A stretch of 64,000 bases of DNA from Treponema sp. (GCA_017525605.1 JAFXSM010000042.1:1-64000), one strand, 5' to 3'. Counted from the stretch's first letter, positions 9,639 to 18,252 are shown. The notes: generated by a model from the sequence alone, not told the origin. Numbers and translations: made by a program.

Positions 9639-10685
9639 ATGAAAAAAGCCGTGACGCTCATCATGACAGTGCTTTTGGCTGCATCAGTTTTTGCAGAGAA
9701 TATTTTTGAAGGGAAGAGGTTTTCTACAGACGGCGATAAAGACCTCTACAAATTCAAAAAGGACAAGACTTTCGAATACGCGAGAGAGGAAGGAATCATT
9801 TTCGGAAAGTACAAGCTCGACGAGAAAAAGAAGACAATCGCAATCAGCATGGAAAAGCTTCCGGTCGATTTGTTCAACATTCCGGGACTTTCGGGAAAAA
9901 CTCTTTCAAAATCAGAAATAATCAGATACATAAGCGACAAAGATTTCGGCAAGAACATGATAAATCTAATGCTTGAGGAAAAACTTGGCGGAAATCCGGG
10001 AATTGACGTTTCAAAAGAAGGTGCCGCAGACGAAATCGTCAATTACATCTGCTTCAAAGAGCTCTCACTCGGCGAAAAAGTTCAGGGCGAATTCGACAAG
10101 AACAAGGACTACAAAAAAATTCTTTTTGATACTTACAACGAAATGAGCGATTATCTTGCCTCGGATTCGGAATTCGAAAGCATGATGGGGCTTATAAGAA
10201 AAGAAATCGATGAAACTCTCAAGAACGCAAAATCAACGGACAAGAAACTCGAAAGCGGAATAAACCGCATTTTCGACACAGTTGTTGTGTTCGATTACAG
10301 CAAAGCAGACAACGGAAATATTTTGCTGAAAGAAAAGGCGAAAAACGTCCCTGTCAAAAACCTGTTCTATTCAATAAACGACGAGAATTACGAGAAACGG
10401 ATTTGCATAAACAACGGGCTTCTTGCGGTAATCGAAGTGACAGAAGACAACGAGCCGAAGGGAATGACGTTCTACGCAACGACAGATTCGTTCAAAAAAG
10501 ATTCGGGCAAAATCACGTTCGTGAGCACAAACAACAAGAAAGACAAAATCCAGGCGACATATTCCGTCACAAGGACTGACACAGAAGCCGTGATGACAAT
10601 CAATTTCGTTTCAGAAAAATTCAGCGATGCGGAATTCAAAAGCTCGTACGCGCTCTCGGAAGAAACTCTCATCGAGCAGAAATAA
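9639..10685 (+). CDS. Secreted protein of unknown function
   Basis: A 348-residue protein with a clear signal peptide (MKKAVTLIMTVLLAASVFA, cleavage after about residue 19) and an AAGGAG site before the ATG. The first 60 residues, with YKFKKDKTFEYAREEGIIFGKYKLDEKK, look like a small beta-sheet domain that recurs in secreted spirochaete proteins reporting an input against a default. The rest is lysine- and glutamate-rich with no motif I recognise. The sequence ATCGAGCAGAAAT at its stop codon is duplicated just downstream. It runs divergently from hisD and convergently with the histidine kinase gene. No function can be assigned. Confidence 0.75.
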   Translation: MKKAVTLIMTVLLAASVFAENIFEGKRFSTDGDKDLYKFKKDKTFEYAREEGIIFGKYKLDEKKKTIAISMEKLPVDLFNIPGLSGKTLSKSEIIRYISDKDFGKNMINLMLEEKLGGNPGIDVSKEGAADEIVNYICFKELSLGEKVQGEFDKNKDYKKILFDTYNEMSDYLASDSEFESMMGLIRKEIDETLKNAKSTDKKLESGINRIFDTVVVFDYSKADNGNILLKEKAKNVPVKNLFYSINDENYEKRICINNGLLAVIEVTEDNEPKGMTFYATTDSFKKDSGKITFVSTNNKKDKIQATYSVTRTDTEAVMTINFVSEKFSDAEFKSSYALSEETLIEQK

Positions 10686-10710
10686 AAAACTTATCGAGCA
10701 GAAATGATTT

Positions 10711-10734
10711 GTCATTTCGACTTCGCTCAATGAC
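10711..10734. repeat. Short palindromic repeat, copy 1
   Basis: GTCATT and AATGAC flank a TCGACTTCGCTC loop. An almost identical copy, with one base changed, lies at 54839-54862. The sequence sits between two convergent stop codons and may help terminate transcription. Confidence 0.7.
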
Positions 10735-10745
10735 CGAATTCGATA

Positions 10746-12248
10746 CTAGATTTTTTTCAGGACGATTTTGATGCCGGCTCCGTGAGAGTCGGTGTTGTAC
10801 GCAAAGATTCTTCCGCCCAAAGACTCGACGATTACTTTCGCAATCGAAAGACCAAGCCCGCTTCCGCCGGCAGAGCGCGTGTGGGCTTCGTCTCCGCGGT
10901 AGAAGCGTTCGAACACATGCGGAAGGACACTTTCGGCGAAACCAGACCCGTCGTCCTCAATTTCAATTGTCATGCCCATGCCTTTCAGCGCCTTGAAAGT
11001 GATGCAGCAATCTTCGCCGGCATATTTCACGGAATTCGACACGACAACGGTCAGAACCTGATGAAGAAGCTCCGAATCCGTCACGAAATCAAAATCCGCC
11101 GCGGCCGCATCGAAGGAAATCGAAAGCGATGGAGAAACCGCAAAAAATTCATCTTTCAGCCGCAAGAACATTTCGCCGATGTGGACTTTTTCCATGTTCG
11201 GCTTTATTTTTCCGCGCTCAAGCCTTGAAATCTGCAAAAGGTTCGTGATTATCGCTTCCATCGACTTCGTTTCTTTTTTTATCGACGTAAGAGATTTTTC
11301 AAGCTGGCTAGCATCGTCCTTTCCCCAGCGCAGAAGAAGGTTCGTCTGACCGAGAATCACAGCAATCGGAGTTTTAAGCTCATGCGAAACGTCGCTCGTG
11401 AACTGCTTTTCCCTGTCGAAATCGACTTTCAGCCTGTCGAACAGATTGTTGAATGTCTTTATAAGGTCGTTAATTTCGTCGTCATGCTTCGATTCCTCAA
11501 GACGCTCCACGCCGAGGTTCGAGCTTGAAATTTTGGACGCGGCCCTCGTCACCTGAATGACAGGCTTCATCGTCCTCGAAGTTATCATGTACGAGATGAA
11601 AAATGACGCGAGCAGAATCGGGATTATCGCGAGCATGATTGATTTCGGCAAAGAGCGGTAGAGCTGGAACGAAGAATCGCGCGTCATGTCCATCGCGGTG
11701 ACAAGGCTGTATTCACCGTCCGAGAGCATGATTTTCTTTGAAAAATAAAGGATGTTCAGGTCGCCGTCGATGAAATAATTTTTTCGGATGAGATGCTCGC
11801 TGCTTCCGTTCGTCTCCGGGACTTCTGGAAGAAAAGGGTCGTTCGTGAATATGACTTTTCCAAAAGAATCCGAAACCGAGAACGAAATGTAATACGGAAC
11901 CATCGGGAAAGGAACAGGCCTGTTCTCGCTCGCTTTCTGAGGATTCATCGCTTCGTCACGCCTTGCGTCAGCATCATCTTTCTCGTCTTTCTTTTCATCT
12001 TCGGAATTTCTTCTCATGTCGCGCATTTTCTTCCAGTTTTTTATGCGCTCCATTCGGTCGGCAGGAATTTTCGAAAGATCCATCTCGATGTTTGAGGCGA
12101 CGCGCTTCAAATCCCTGTCCTGGCTTGAGCGGATAATCGAATTGACGACAATGATAAATGCAAGAGAAAGACAAAGAACTGCCGCCGTCAGGATAATCAT
12201 GAATTTGAGCGACAGCCTTACAGAAATCGAATCGACGAATCTTTTCAT
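10746..12248 (-). CDS. Sensor histidine kinase with HAMP domain
   Basis: A 500-residue membrane kinase that would phosphorylate the response regulator encoded just upstream. It has an N-terminal membrane segment (about 15-38), a periplasmic region with a very charged stretch rich in Lys, Asp and Glu, a second membrane segment (about 205-225) and HAMP. The HisKA box is DVSHELKTPIAVILGQ, with the phosphorylated His in SHELKTP. The ATPase has the N box NSVKYAG, G1 EDDGSGFAE and G2 GGSGLGLSIAK. The gene overlaps the regulator by 4 bases (ATGA), so the pair is translationally coupled. The signal sensed is unknown; the periplasmic domain matches nothing I can name. Confidence 0.93.
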   Translation of the reverse strand: MKRFVDSISVRLSLKFMIILTAAVLCLSLAFIIVVNSIIRSSQDRDLKRVASNIEMDLSKIPADRMERIKNWKKMRDMRRNSEDEKKDEKDDADARRDEAMNPQKASENRPVPFPMVPYYISFSVSDSFGKVIFTNDPFLPEVPETNGSSEHLIRKNYFIDGDLNILYFSKKIMLSDGEYSLVTAMDMTRDSSFQLYRSLPKSIMLAIIPILLASFFISYMITSRTMKPVIQVTRAASKISSSNLGVERLEESKHDDEINDLIKTFNNLFDRLKVDFDREKQFTSDVSHELKTPIAVILGQTNLLLRWGKDDASQLEKSLTSIKKETKSMEAIITNLLQISRLERGKIKPNMEKVHIGEMFLRLKDEFFAVSPSLSISFDAAAADFDFVTDSELLHQVLTVVVSNSVKYAGEDCCITFKALKGMGMTIEIEDDGSGFAESVLPHVFERFYRGDEAHTRSAGGSGLGLSIAKVIVESLGGRIFAYNTDSHGAGIKIVLKKI

Positions 12249-12910
12249 TTTTCCACGAATTTGTATCCGGCACCTCGCACCGTCTTTATGTAATCAGGAC
12301 CGATTTTCGTTCTGAGATATCCGACATAAACGTCAACAGTGTTCACGTCGATGAAATGGTCTTTTCCCCAAATCGCGTCGATGATGTCGTCGCGGCTCAT
12401 AACTTTTTCAGGATTTTCCATGAAGAGCTTGAGCATCAGGAATTCAGTCTTTGACATATTCTCCGCAACGCCCTTCACGGTTACGCTCATGCTGTCGATG
12501 TTCATCTCAAGGTCGCGGATTTTCAGCACGGTCCTAGCGGATTTTGACGCATTCGCACGGCGGAGCACCGCATTCATCCTTGCAAGAAGCTCCTCTATTT
12601 CGAAAGGTTTTGCGATGTAGTCGTCGGCACCTGAATTCAGTCCGTTAATCTTGTCGATTGTCTCCCCCCTCGCCGTCTCAAGAATCACAGGCACGTTCGA
12701 CTTTGCCCTTATCCTTCTGAGAACTTCAAGACCGTTGATTTCGGGGAGCATCACGTCAAGAAGAACAATGTCGGGATTCTCGCTCTCGAATTTTTCGAGC
12801 CCCTCGCGTCCGGTCTTTGCAAGAACAGTCTCGAATCCCTCATGCTTCAACTCAAGGTTCACAAATTCGCTGATTCCGTCGTCGTCCTCAACAATCAAAA
12901 CTTTCGCCAT
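12245..12910 (-). CDS. OmpR-family response regulator
   Basis: A 221-residue receiver plus winged-helix regulator. The receiver has the acidic pair VEDD near the start, the phospho-acceptor Asp in DIVLLDVMLPE (about residue 51) and Lys in GADDYIAKPF. The DNA-binding half (about 125-221) ends in the usual TVDVYVGYLRTKIG and VRGAGYKF signatures. The start at 12910 has GGAGG 8 bases upstream; a start 15 bases earlier would lose this. It follows a secreted-protein gene after 48 bases and overlaps the kinase gene, giving a three-gene leftward operon. Likely targets include the operon itself and the facing secreted-protein gene, by inference. Confidence 0.95.
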   Translation of the reverse strand: MAKVLIVEDDDGISEFVNLELKHEGFETVLAKTGREGLEKFESENPDIVLLDVMLPEINGLEVLRRIRAKSNVPVILETARGETIDKINGLNSGADDYIAKPFEIEELLARMNAVLRRANASKSARTVLKIRDLEMNIDSMSVTVKGVAENMSKTEFLMLKLFMENPEKVMSRDDIIDAIWGKDHFIDVNTVDVYVGYLRTKIGPDYIKTVRGAGYKFVEK

Positions 12911-12958
12911 ATAAAAATCCTCCAAGATTTAGCTTTTACTATCTTAACGGAATTCGAC

Positions 12959-13381
12959 TTAATATTGAATTTCAATGCGCTTGAGCGAGACTTCCGAGAA
13001 AGACATGATTCCTTCGAGCGTCACGGAAAAATTTTTCTCGCTCACGTTCATCATCAGGCGCATCATTTTCCCGTCCTTGCTGAACAAAAATTTCGTGTCA
13101 TCCATCGGAAGCACTTTGTTGTTCAGCTTTACCGATTTTCCGTTCACAGAACGCGGGTCCACGCCCTGGTCGAACAAAAAATCAATCTGCACGCGGTTGT
13201 TTTCAAGTCGCTCGATTTTTGACGAGAGAAGATTGAAGTCAGACGCATCGTTCGCAATCCGCATTCCGTGATAGCTCATCGACTGCTTCGGGGAAGACGG
13301 CTCGGCACAAAGCGAGATGCATTTTCCGAGAGAGATAATAGAAAAAATCAGTACAAGAGTTTTGATTTTCGTGTTCTTCAT
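12959..13381 (-). CDS. Small secreted protein heading the two-component operon
   Basis: A 140-residue protein with an N-terminal hydrophobic export signal (KTLVLIFSIISLGKC, then a probable cleavage before EPSSP). A GGAG site 4 bases before the ATG at 13381 sets the start. The mature part has beta-rich features (VNGKSVKLNNKVLPMDD, KMMRLMMNVSEKNFSVTLEG) but no family I recognise. It is the first gene of the operon with the response regulator and kinase. That position suggests an accessory sensor in the periplasm or a feedback target of the system. The Cys near the cleavage site is not in a good lipobox, so lipidation is uncertain. Confidence 0.75.
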   Translation of the reverse strand: MKNTKIKTLVLIFSIISLGKCISLCAEPSSPKQSMSYHGMRIANDASDFNLLSSKIERLENNRVQIDFLFDQGVDPRSVNGKSVKLNNKVLPMDDTKFLFSKDGKMMRLMMNVSEKNFSVTLEGIMSFSEVSLKRIEIQY

Positions 13382-13563
13382 AGCTCCAATTCTACATAAA
13401 AATATTTGTTTAATTTCAAAAAAATTCAATTTCTGTACAAAGACTTATAAAACCGAATCTTTGATTAGCAAAGGCTTAGATTGTCATCATCATCCGTTTA
13501 TGATTTTGAACGCACCTTAAGTATATATTCTAAATCATAAAATCAACTTTTAAGGAGCAACAC

Positions 13564-14121
13564 ATGAATAAATCTTCAAAAACATTCGCAGCATTCACAA
13601 TGGCAGCAATTCTCGCTGGTGGCTCACTTTTCGCTCAGGATTCTGACACAAAAAAAGCAAAGAAAGACGATAAACCTAAAATCGAATTCAGAAAAGACCA
13701 TCACATGCCGCACCCAGGTCCGATGATGCAGATGAATCCGGACCAGACTGTCATAATCGGAAAAGTGAAGTCGGTGAACGAAAAAGACGATTTGCTCGTC
13801 GTGACAAACACCGACGGAAAAGACATTCAGGTGAAAGTCACACCGTTCTGCAGAACAAACATCGTGCCTATAGCCCGCCCAAACCCAGAAGAAATGAAAA
13901 AGTTCATTGAAGAGCGCAAAGCCGAAAAGGCAGCGGCAAAGCAGGATGCGCAGACCAACACGCCTGACGCAATGCCAAATCCAGCCGACAACCCGCCGCC
14001 AATGTTCGCAGAATCAAAACTCAGCGACATCAAAAAAGACTCCTGGGTCATGGTCTTCACCTACAAAACCGACACAAAGACAGTCGCAGCATCAAACATC
14101 GTGGTGAAACAGGATAAGTAG
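13564..14121 (+). CDS. Secreted small beta-domain protein (DUF5666-like), Met/Pro-rich
   Basis: A 185-residue protein with a signal peptide ending near LAGGSLFAQ and AAGGAG before the start. A Met-Pro-His-rich stretch (DHHMPHPGPMMQMNPD, about 42-57) precedes an OB-like beta domain with TVIIGKVKSVNEKDDLLVVT. Alanine/lysine-rich and proline-rich linkers follow, then a final strand pair ending NIVVKQDK. The Met/His content could bind metal such as copper, but this is only a guess. The gene faces the two-component operon across 180 bases, so it is a natural candidate for regulation by that system. Confidence 0.7.
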   Translation: MNKSSKTFAAFTMAAILAGGSLFAQDSDTKKAKKDDKPKIEFRKDHHMPHPGPMMQMNPDQTVIIGKVKSVNEKDDLLVVTNTDGKDIQVKVTPFCRTNIVPIARPNPEEMKKFIEERKAEKAAAKQDAQTNTPDAMPNPADNPPPMFAESKLSDIKKDSWVMVFTYKTDTKTVAASNIVVKQDK

Positions 14122-14143
14122 ATTTTTTATAGTAGATTCTAAA

Positions 14144-14334
14144 AAAGGTCGAATGTCGAGTTAATGTAAATCGGAGTTGCAGAAACAAGCTCCCAGCGAG
14201 ACCCCCCCCTCAAAAACGGCAGTACCGCTTCGCGGTGGCGTTAACATCGTTTGCGATGTTCCGTGTTTTTGAGGGCGGAACCTCGCTTCCGCTTGTTTCT
14301 GCCACTACATTGTAAAACTCGACATTCGACCTTT
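14144..14334 (+). repeat. Nested inverted-repeat element, copy B (best preserved)
   Basis: The outer arms are perfect over 19 bases: AAAGGTCGAATGTCGAGTT (14144-14162) and its complement at 14316-14334. GCAGAAACAAGC (14179-14190) pairs with 14291-14302, GCGAG with CTCGC, and CCTCAAAAAC (14208-14217) with 14265-14274. The 22-nt core at 14218-14239 is identical to copy A, and the second hairpin AACATCG/CGATGTT is present as in A. It fills most of the gap between a secreted-protein gene and a lipoprotein gene. A 192-base leftward frame inside it is an artefact of the repeat. Confidence 0.92.
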
Positions 14335-14419
14335 TATTTTTCTCTGCGGAATGCCGGCTTGCGCGAGTACTTTTTTTTTGTATAGTGGTATCAATTTTCA
14401 CTATAGGGAGGAATGCAAG

Positions 14420-14875
14420 ATGAAAAGCATTCTAAAATTTTTGGCGGCTGTAACGCTGCTTGTAGCATCATTCGGTGTAATTTCTTGTTCGGACGACGAG
14501 GATGATTCTCCGAGTGTTATCGCAACATATTACGGAGCTGGAGTTGGAACTGTTGACGGCGTAAACATGACCGTAACAATGACAACAAAGTTCTACGATG
14601 ACAAAGAATTTGTCGTTGATATGACGATGACAGCTGTCGGCGAGACTGTCGCATCTTACAGCGGAACGTTCTTCCTCGGAACTTACACTGGAGACCCGAC
14701 AAAAGACGGCACAGTACAAATGACATCAACAAAAGAATATGACTTCGACCAGAAGAAGCTCGTTGACATTCCGACTTCAGAACGCGAGGAAGAGCCATTC
14801 GTAATTTCAGCAGGAAAAGTTGAAATCGGCGAAATCTTCGACGGCGACACAGTAATAACGCTCCAGAAGCAGTAA
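14420..14875 (+). CDS. Small lipoprotein of unknown function
   Basis: A 151-residue lipoprotein. The signal peptide ends with GVISC followed by SDDEDD, a spirochaete-type lipobox with an acidic +2 region. The start at 14420 has GGGAGG 7 bases upstream. The mature part reads as an eight-stranded lipocalin-like or CASH-like beta barrel (VDGVNMTVTMTTKFYDDKEF, ASYSGTFFLGTYTGDP), but no family is certain. It lies just downstream of repeat element B and ends at a strong bidirectional terminator shared with the his fusion gene. Confidence 0.8.
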   Translation: MKSILKFLAAVTLLVASFGVISCSDDEDDSPSVIATYYGAGVGTVDGVNMTVTMTTKFYDDKEFVVDMTMTAVGETVASYSGTFFLGTYTGDPTKDGTVQMTSTKEYDFDQKKLVDIPTSEREEEPFVISAGKVEIGEIFDGDTVITLQKQ

Positions 14876-14890
14876 TCAAAAATAAAAAGC

Positions 14891-14963
14891 AAAAAAAATC
14901 CCGACACACTTGCGAAATGAATGTTCTTCAAAAATCGCATTCGTGTGTCGGGATTTTTTTTAT
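14891..14963. terminator. Bidirectional terminator
   Basis: AAAAAATCCCGACACAC pairs perfectly with GTGTGTCGGGATTTTTT across a loop of about 33 bases. There are A/T runs on both sides, between the convergent lipoprotein and hisA-hisIE genes. The stop region of the his gene overlaps the T-run. Confidence 0.92.
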
Positions 14964-16261
14964 TTTTCCTTGTGCCTGCGGTCAAGTTCGTTGTATACGT
15001 CCTGCCACGTCACGCCTTCTTTGTACATCAGAACGCTCACGAAATAAAGCAAATCCGCGGCTTCCCAGATGACTTCTTCTTTCGTCTCTGCGTCGTCCGT
15101 GAGTTCCTCGGCTTCTTCCATGACCTTTTCGCGCACGCGCTTGTCGTCGAGTGTCGCGGTGTAGCTGCCAGGGCGAGGATTTGCGAAACGCTCGGAAATC
15201 ACATCGTAAAGACGCTCCATGTTCGATTTTGCGTCAGGGTCAGAGCCGAAGCAGGTGAAGCTTCCAGTGTGGCACGCACCGCCGTTCGGTTTCACTGTTG
15301 CAAGAACGGTGTCCCTGTCGCAGTCGGCTCGCATTTTCAAAAGTTCAAGAAAGTGACCGGAAGTCTCGCCTTTTGTCCAGAGGCAGTTTCTTGTGCGTGA
15401 GAAGAATGTGAGTTTTCCTGTCGCAAATGATTTTTCGAAAGCTTCTTTGTTCGCATAGCCCATCATCAAAACTTCGCCAGCAGGAGACTGCGCGATTACC
15501 GGAATCATTCCATTCACTTTTTCAAAGTCAAGGCAGTTGATGAATGCGTCTTTCAGATTCACAACGCCGGTGTACAACGCCATTCCGAGCTGAACATCGC
15601 AGCCGAGTTTTTCAAGCTCCACAATCTGCTCCAGGGAGTTCACACCGCCTGCTGCAACGACACGGCAGCTCACGGTCTTTCGCAACGCCTTGACGCTCTC
15701 CATGTCAGTTCCCTGCATACAGCCTTCTTTCTCGACGCAAGTGAAAAGAAGCTCCGAGCAATATTTCTCAGCTTCTTTCGCGCCGTCAATCAATGAAACG
15801 TCAATCGTCTCAGTCCAGCCGCGAACGGCGATTTTTCCGTTTATCGCGTCAACTGAAATTATCACGCGCTGCTTTCCGATTGCCTTGCAGAGTTCCTCAA
15901 GGAAACTGACGTTCAGGACAGATTCGCCCTCTTTCGGATTCGCCTTCCATGCCGCGCTTCCGATGATGACTTTTTCCGCACCGAGCGAAATCAGCTCGCG
16001 CGCTTTTTTCACGTCGCGGATTCCGCCACCAACGCGCACGTTTCCCTTTCGCAAAAGGCTTTTCAGAAGTTCCGTGTTCTTCGTGTTTCCTTTCGCGTCG
16101 GTGTTCCTGAGCGCCTGGTCAAGGTCGATGATTGCAACCTCGCCGAATTTATTGAAATCATTTATGAGATTATCAGCATCGTCCCTCTGAAGCATCAAAT
16201 CCTTTCCATTCTTTAGCTGGACAACGTGTCCGTCCTTCATATCAATACTTGCAATAACCAT
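14960..16261 (-). CDS. HisA-HisI-HisE trifunctional fusion of histidine biosynthesis
   Basis: A 433-residue protein joining three consecutive steps of histidine synthesis. Residues 1-235 are a HisA-like TIM barrel (SIDMKDGHVVQL with the first catalytic Asp, VGGGIRD, SVDAINGKIAVRGW, VAAGGVNS). Residues 245-350 are HisI, phosphoribosyl-AMP cyclohydrolase (LWTKGETSGH, DCDRDT, GGACHTGSFTCF with zinc Cys/His). Residues 360-433 are HisE, phosphoribosyl-ATP pyrophosphohydrolase (EEAEEL, EAADLLYF, LDRRH). HisIE fusions are common; adding HisA at the N-terminus is unusual. The second HisA catalytic motif, normally T-D/E-I-x-K/R-D-G, reads TCVEKEG, with Glu for Asp, as I recall for the fungal/plant branch. 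No other his gene is adjacent. Confidence 0.93.
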   Translation of the reverse strand: MVIASIDMKDGHVVQLKNGKDLMLQRDDADNLINDFNKFGEVAIIDLDQALRNTDAKGNTKNTELLKSLLRKGNVRVGGGIRDVKKARELISLGAEKVIIGSAAWKANPKEGESVLNVSFLEELCKAIGKQRVIISVDAINGKIAVRGWTETIDVSLIDGAKEAEKYCSELLFTCVEKEGCMQGTDMESVKALRKTVSCRVVAAGGVNSLEQIVELEKLGCDVQLGMALYTGVVNLKDAFINCLDFEKVNGMIPVIAQSPAGEVLMMGYANKEAFEKSFATGKLTFFSRTRNCLWTKGETSGHFLELLKMRADCDRDTVLATVKPNGGACHTGSFTCFGSDPDAKSNMERLYDVISERFANPRPGSYTATLDDKRVREKVMEEAEELTDDAETKEEVIWEAADLLYFVSVLMYKEGVTWQDVYNELDRRHKEK

Positions 16262-16420
16262 AGTAAAAACGAGTATATCAATGAAAGTTGAAAGTTAAAA
16301 GTTGAAAGGGGGATACGGAAAACGGAAAGTTGAAAACGAAAAAATGCAAATTCGCAAATTAGGATTTATAATTGAAATCAGCATTTTTCAATATTATTTT
16401 TTATTTTTTTGGAGGAGAAT

Positions 16421-16729
16421 ATGACTTTATCAATAGGTTCATCTGTCGTTTTGAGGACTGAAAAAATCGTTTCGCTTATAGCATACGGAGATTCAAACGT
16501 GGAAATCGTGCTCAATCCGATTTCTATCTGCTTTGAATTCACGGACACGGCATCGCAGCAGCAGTTCATCGAGCTTATGAAGATTGCGATGATTGCGGAG
16601 GGAGAGCAGGCAAAAATCATCTCGGACGGACTCAAGAACATTCCGTTCAACAATTTCACGACTTACTCGAACAGAAGCATCGACTCGCGCCTCAGGGACA
16701 TCGCAACGGACATCGCGACATCGAAATAA
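16421..16729 (+). CDS. Small conserved-looking cytoplasmic protein
   Basis: A 102-residue protein with a strong GGAGGAG site 4 bases before the ATG at 16421 and no export signal. The first 50 residues form a beta-rich domain (VVLRTEKIVSLIAYG, NVEIVLNPISICFEF) and the remainder is helical, ending in SIDSRLRDIATDIATSK. I recognise no family. It is divergent from the his fusion gene across 160 bases that contain short GTTGAAAGTTAAAAGTTGAAA tandem units, and it ends before a good terminator. Confidence 0.7.
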   Translation: MTLSIGSSVVLRTEKIVSLIAYGDSNVEIVLNPISICFEFTDTASQQQFIELMKIAMIAEGEQAKIISDGLKNIPFNNFTTYSNRSIDSRLRDIATDIATSK

Positions 16730-16755
16730 AAATCATCATTTTAAATAACGCATTG

Positions 16756-16817
16756 GACCTGTCCGTAAACTGAATTTTGCTTTTGCAAAGTGCAGTTTCT
16801 GACAGGTCTATTTTTTT
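16756..16817 (+). terminator. Rho-independent terminator
   Basis: GACCTGTC pairs with GACAGGTC and AAACTG with CAGTTT inside it, followed by a T-run. The left arm, GACCTGTC then AAACTGAA, resembles the hairpin at 52535-52569. Confidence 0.85.
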
Positions 16818-16848
16818 CCGAATATCGTAAAATTCAAAAAAATCAAAT

Positions 16849-16876
16849 GTTTTTTATTTTCTCATTATTATATACT
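16849..16876 (+). promoter_or_regulatory. Possible sigma-70 promoter
   Basis: TATACT at 16871-16876 is a good -10 box; TGTTTT 16 bases upstream is a weak -35. It would drive the secreted-protein gene starting at 16933. Confidence 0.4.
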
Positions 16877-16932
16877 CTTTCATGCAAAAGAATTTTTCTA
16901 TGGTTTCAACCAATAGACGGAGGCATCACAAT

Positions 16933-17433
16933 ATGAAAAAAATCATCGCGACTATCATCCTTGCGGCTTCTCTTGTAACAGCTGCATTTGCTTCAAAGTC
17001 AATCAAGGCTGATGATTTCGCAGTCGGCGAGACAGCAGCAGGAAAAAACGTAAAGGCTAACGGATTCGTGCTCAACGGAGCGCAGAAAGGCGTGGCTGTC
17101 GAAGACAAATCAAAGAACCCAATCAAGAACGGCGACAAATCTTACACAAAGAGAATCAAGACGAAGGGCGCGGACGGATTCATCGAGTTCGACGTAAAGG
17201 CTGGCGACATCGTTTCAGTCGTGGCGACAAGCTCTTCAAAGGAAGCTGCAAGGGCAATCAGAATCATCAACGAGGGAAAGAAACTCGGTGACATCGCGGC
17301 TCCTGCATGGAACGCTTCTTCACCTGCATACACAAACGGCTCTGTCACAGTTGTGAAAGACGGAAAGTGCCAGGTAAAAGGTTTCGGCGGCGGAGTTTAC
17401 ATCTTCGAAATCAACGTGACAAGCGCAAACTAA
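16933..17433 (+). CDS. Secreted beta-sandwich protein upstream of pectate lyase
   Basis: A 166-residue exported protein. The start at 16933 has GGAGG upstream and begins MKKIIATIILAASLVTAAFA, a standard signal peptide. Two beta regions follow: KSIKADDFAVGETAAGKNVKAN and a C-terminal domain with FIEFDVKAGDIVSVVATSSSK and GVYIFEINV. The C-terminal domain resembles that of the next gene product and domains that accompany secreted polysaccharide lyases. A carbohydrate-binding or lyase-accessory role is inferred from the neighbouring PL9 lyase. Confidence 0.75.
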   Translation: MKKIIATIILAASLVTAAFASKSIKADDFAVGETAAGKNVKANGFVLNGAQKGVAVEDKSKNPIKNGDKSYTKRIKTKGADGFIEFDVKAGDIVSVVATSSSKEAARAIRIINEGKKLGDIAAPAWNASSPAYTNGSVTVVKDGKCQVKGFGGGVYIFEINVTSAN

Positions 17434-17477
17434 TTTTCAATTAATTAAACAAATCAAATACAAACGAGGTTTTCAAA

Positions 17478-18134
17478 ATGAAAAAGACAATGCTCTCAAT
17501 GGCAACTTTGGCAATGGCTGCAATTTTCGCTACCGGTCTTGTATCTTGCAACAAGAAAGACGGAGAAAAGGCACCGTCAGCTGAGACAAATGCGGAAGCT
17601 AAGACAGAGACTGTTGAAACAGCAGCACCTGCAAACGATGCAAGCGCGCTCATCAACAGAAAAATCGAAGGCATCTACATCAACGCAAACGATCTTGAGA
17701 AGGCAGTTCTCACAGAAACTCTCGTTGATGAGGTTTCAGGTTTCACTCTCAATGCGACTGCGGAAAAGTCTCTCGAAATCAAGAGCTGCGACCCACGCCA
17801 GATTGGAGACGACCTCTTCACTCAGACGATTTCAACAAAGGGCTCTGGAAAATTCGTTCTCGGCGAGGAACCATTGAATTTCAGAACGATTTCGTTCCCA
17901 GCAAAAGCCGGCGACTCAATCATCGTCTACGCAACGACTTCTTCAAAGACAGACGAGAGACCGCTCCACGTCGTCAACATGGCAAACGCAGAGGAAATCG
18001 GCACAATCACGATGATGCCTGACAACGGAAAGGACATGACAGTTGCAGAAGTCCTCGTAAAAGAAGACGGAAACTACTGCATCTACTCAACATCAGGAAC
18101 TGGCTACATCTATCAGATTAAGGTCGGAAAATAA
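17478..18134 (+). CDS. Lipoprotein with lyase-associated beta-sandwich domain
   Basis: A 218-residue lipoprotein with lipobox LVSC followed by NKKDGE, then an Ala/Thr/Glu-rich linker (about 24-55). The C-terminal domain (about 60-218) has ISTKGSGKFV, FPAKAGDSIIVYATTSSKT and GTGYIYQIKVG, matching the pattern of the preceding protein. The two genes are 44 bases apart, probably one transcript. A strong terminator at 18221-18252 separates them from the pectate lyase gene, so co-regulation would need a separate promoter. I infer a carbohydrate-binding or accessory role. Confidence 0.75.
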   Translation: MKKTMLSMATLAMAAIFATGLVSCNKKDGEKAPSAETNAEAKTETVETAAPANDASALINRKIEGIYINANDLEKAVLTETLVDEVSGFTLNATAEKSLEIKSCDPRQIGDDLFTQTISTKGSGKFVLGEEPLNFRTISFPAKAGDSIIVYATTSSKTDERPLHVVNMANAEEIGTITMMPDNGKDMTVAEVLVKEDGNYCIYSTSGTGYIYQIKVGK

Positions 18135-18220
18135 TCTTTCAAATTCTAAAATATCGTTAATTGAATGTTATAAATCGTTTTTTAACATTGTTCTCAATTG
18201 GCGATTCAAATAGAATCTAG

Positions 18221-18252
18221 GACGTAGATTTTTACAAGTCTACGTCTTTTTT
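18221..18252 (+). terminator. Rho-independent terminator
   Basis: GACGTAGA pairs with TCTACGTC across a 10-base loop and is followed by six T. Confidence 0.9.

Noticed and set aside
14210..14401. Leftward 63-codon frame inside repeat B
   Set aside because: It lies almost wholly within the inverted-repeat element, has no ribosome site and no recognisable protein.
17478..18134. Lipoprotein and pectate lyase as a single operon
   Set aside because: A good terminator at 18221-18252 and a 194-base gap separate them, so I do not claim one transcript.
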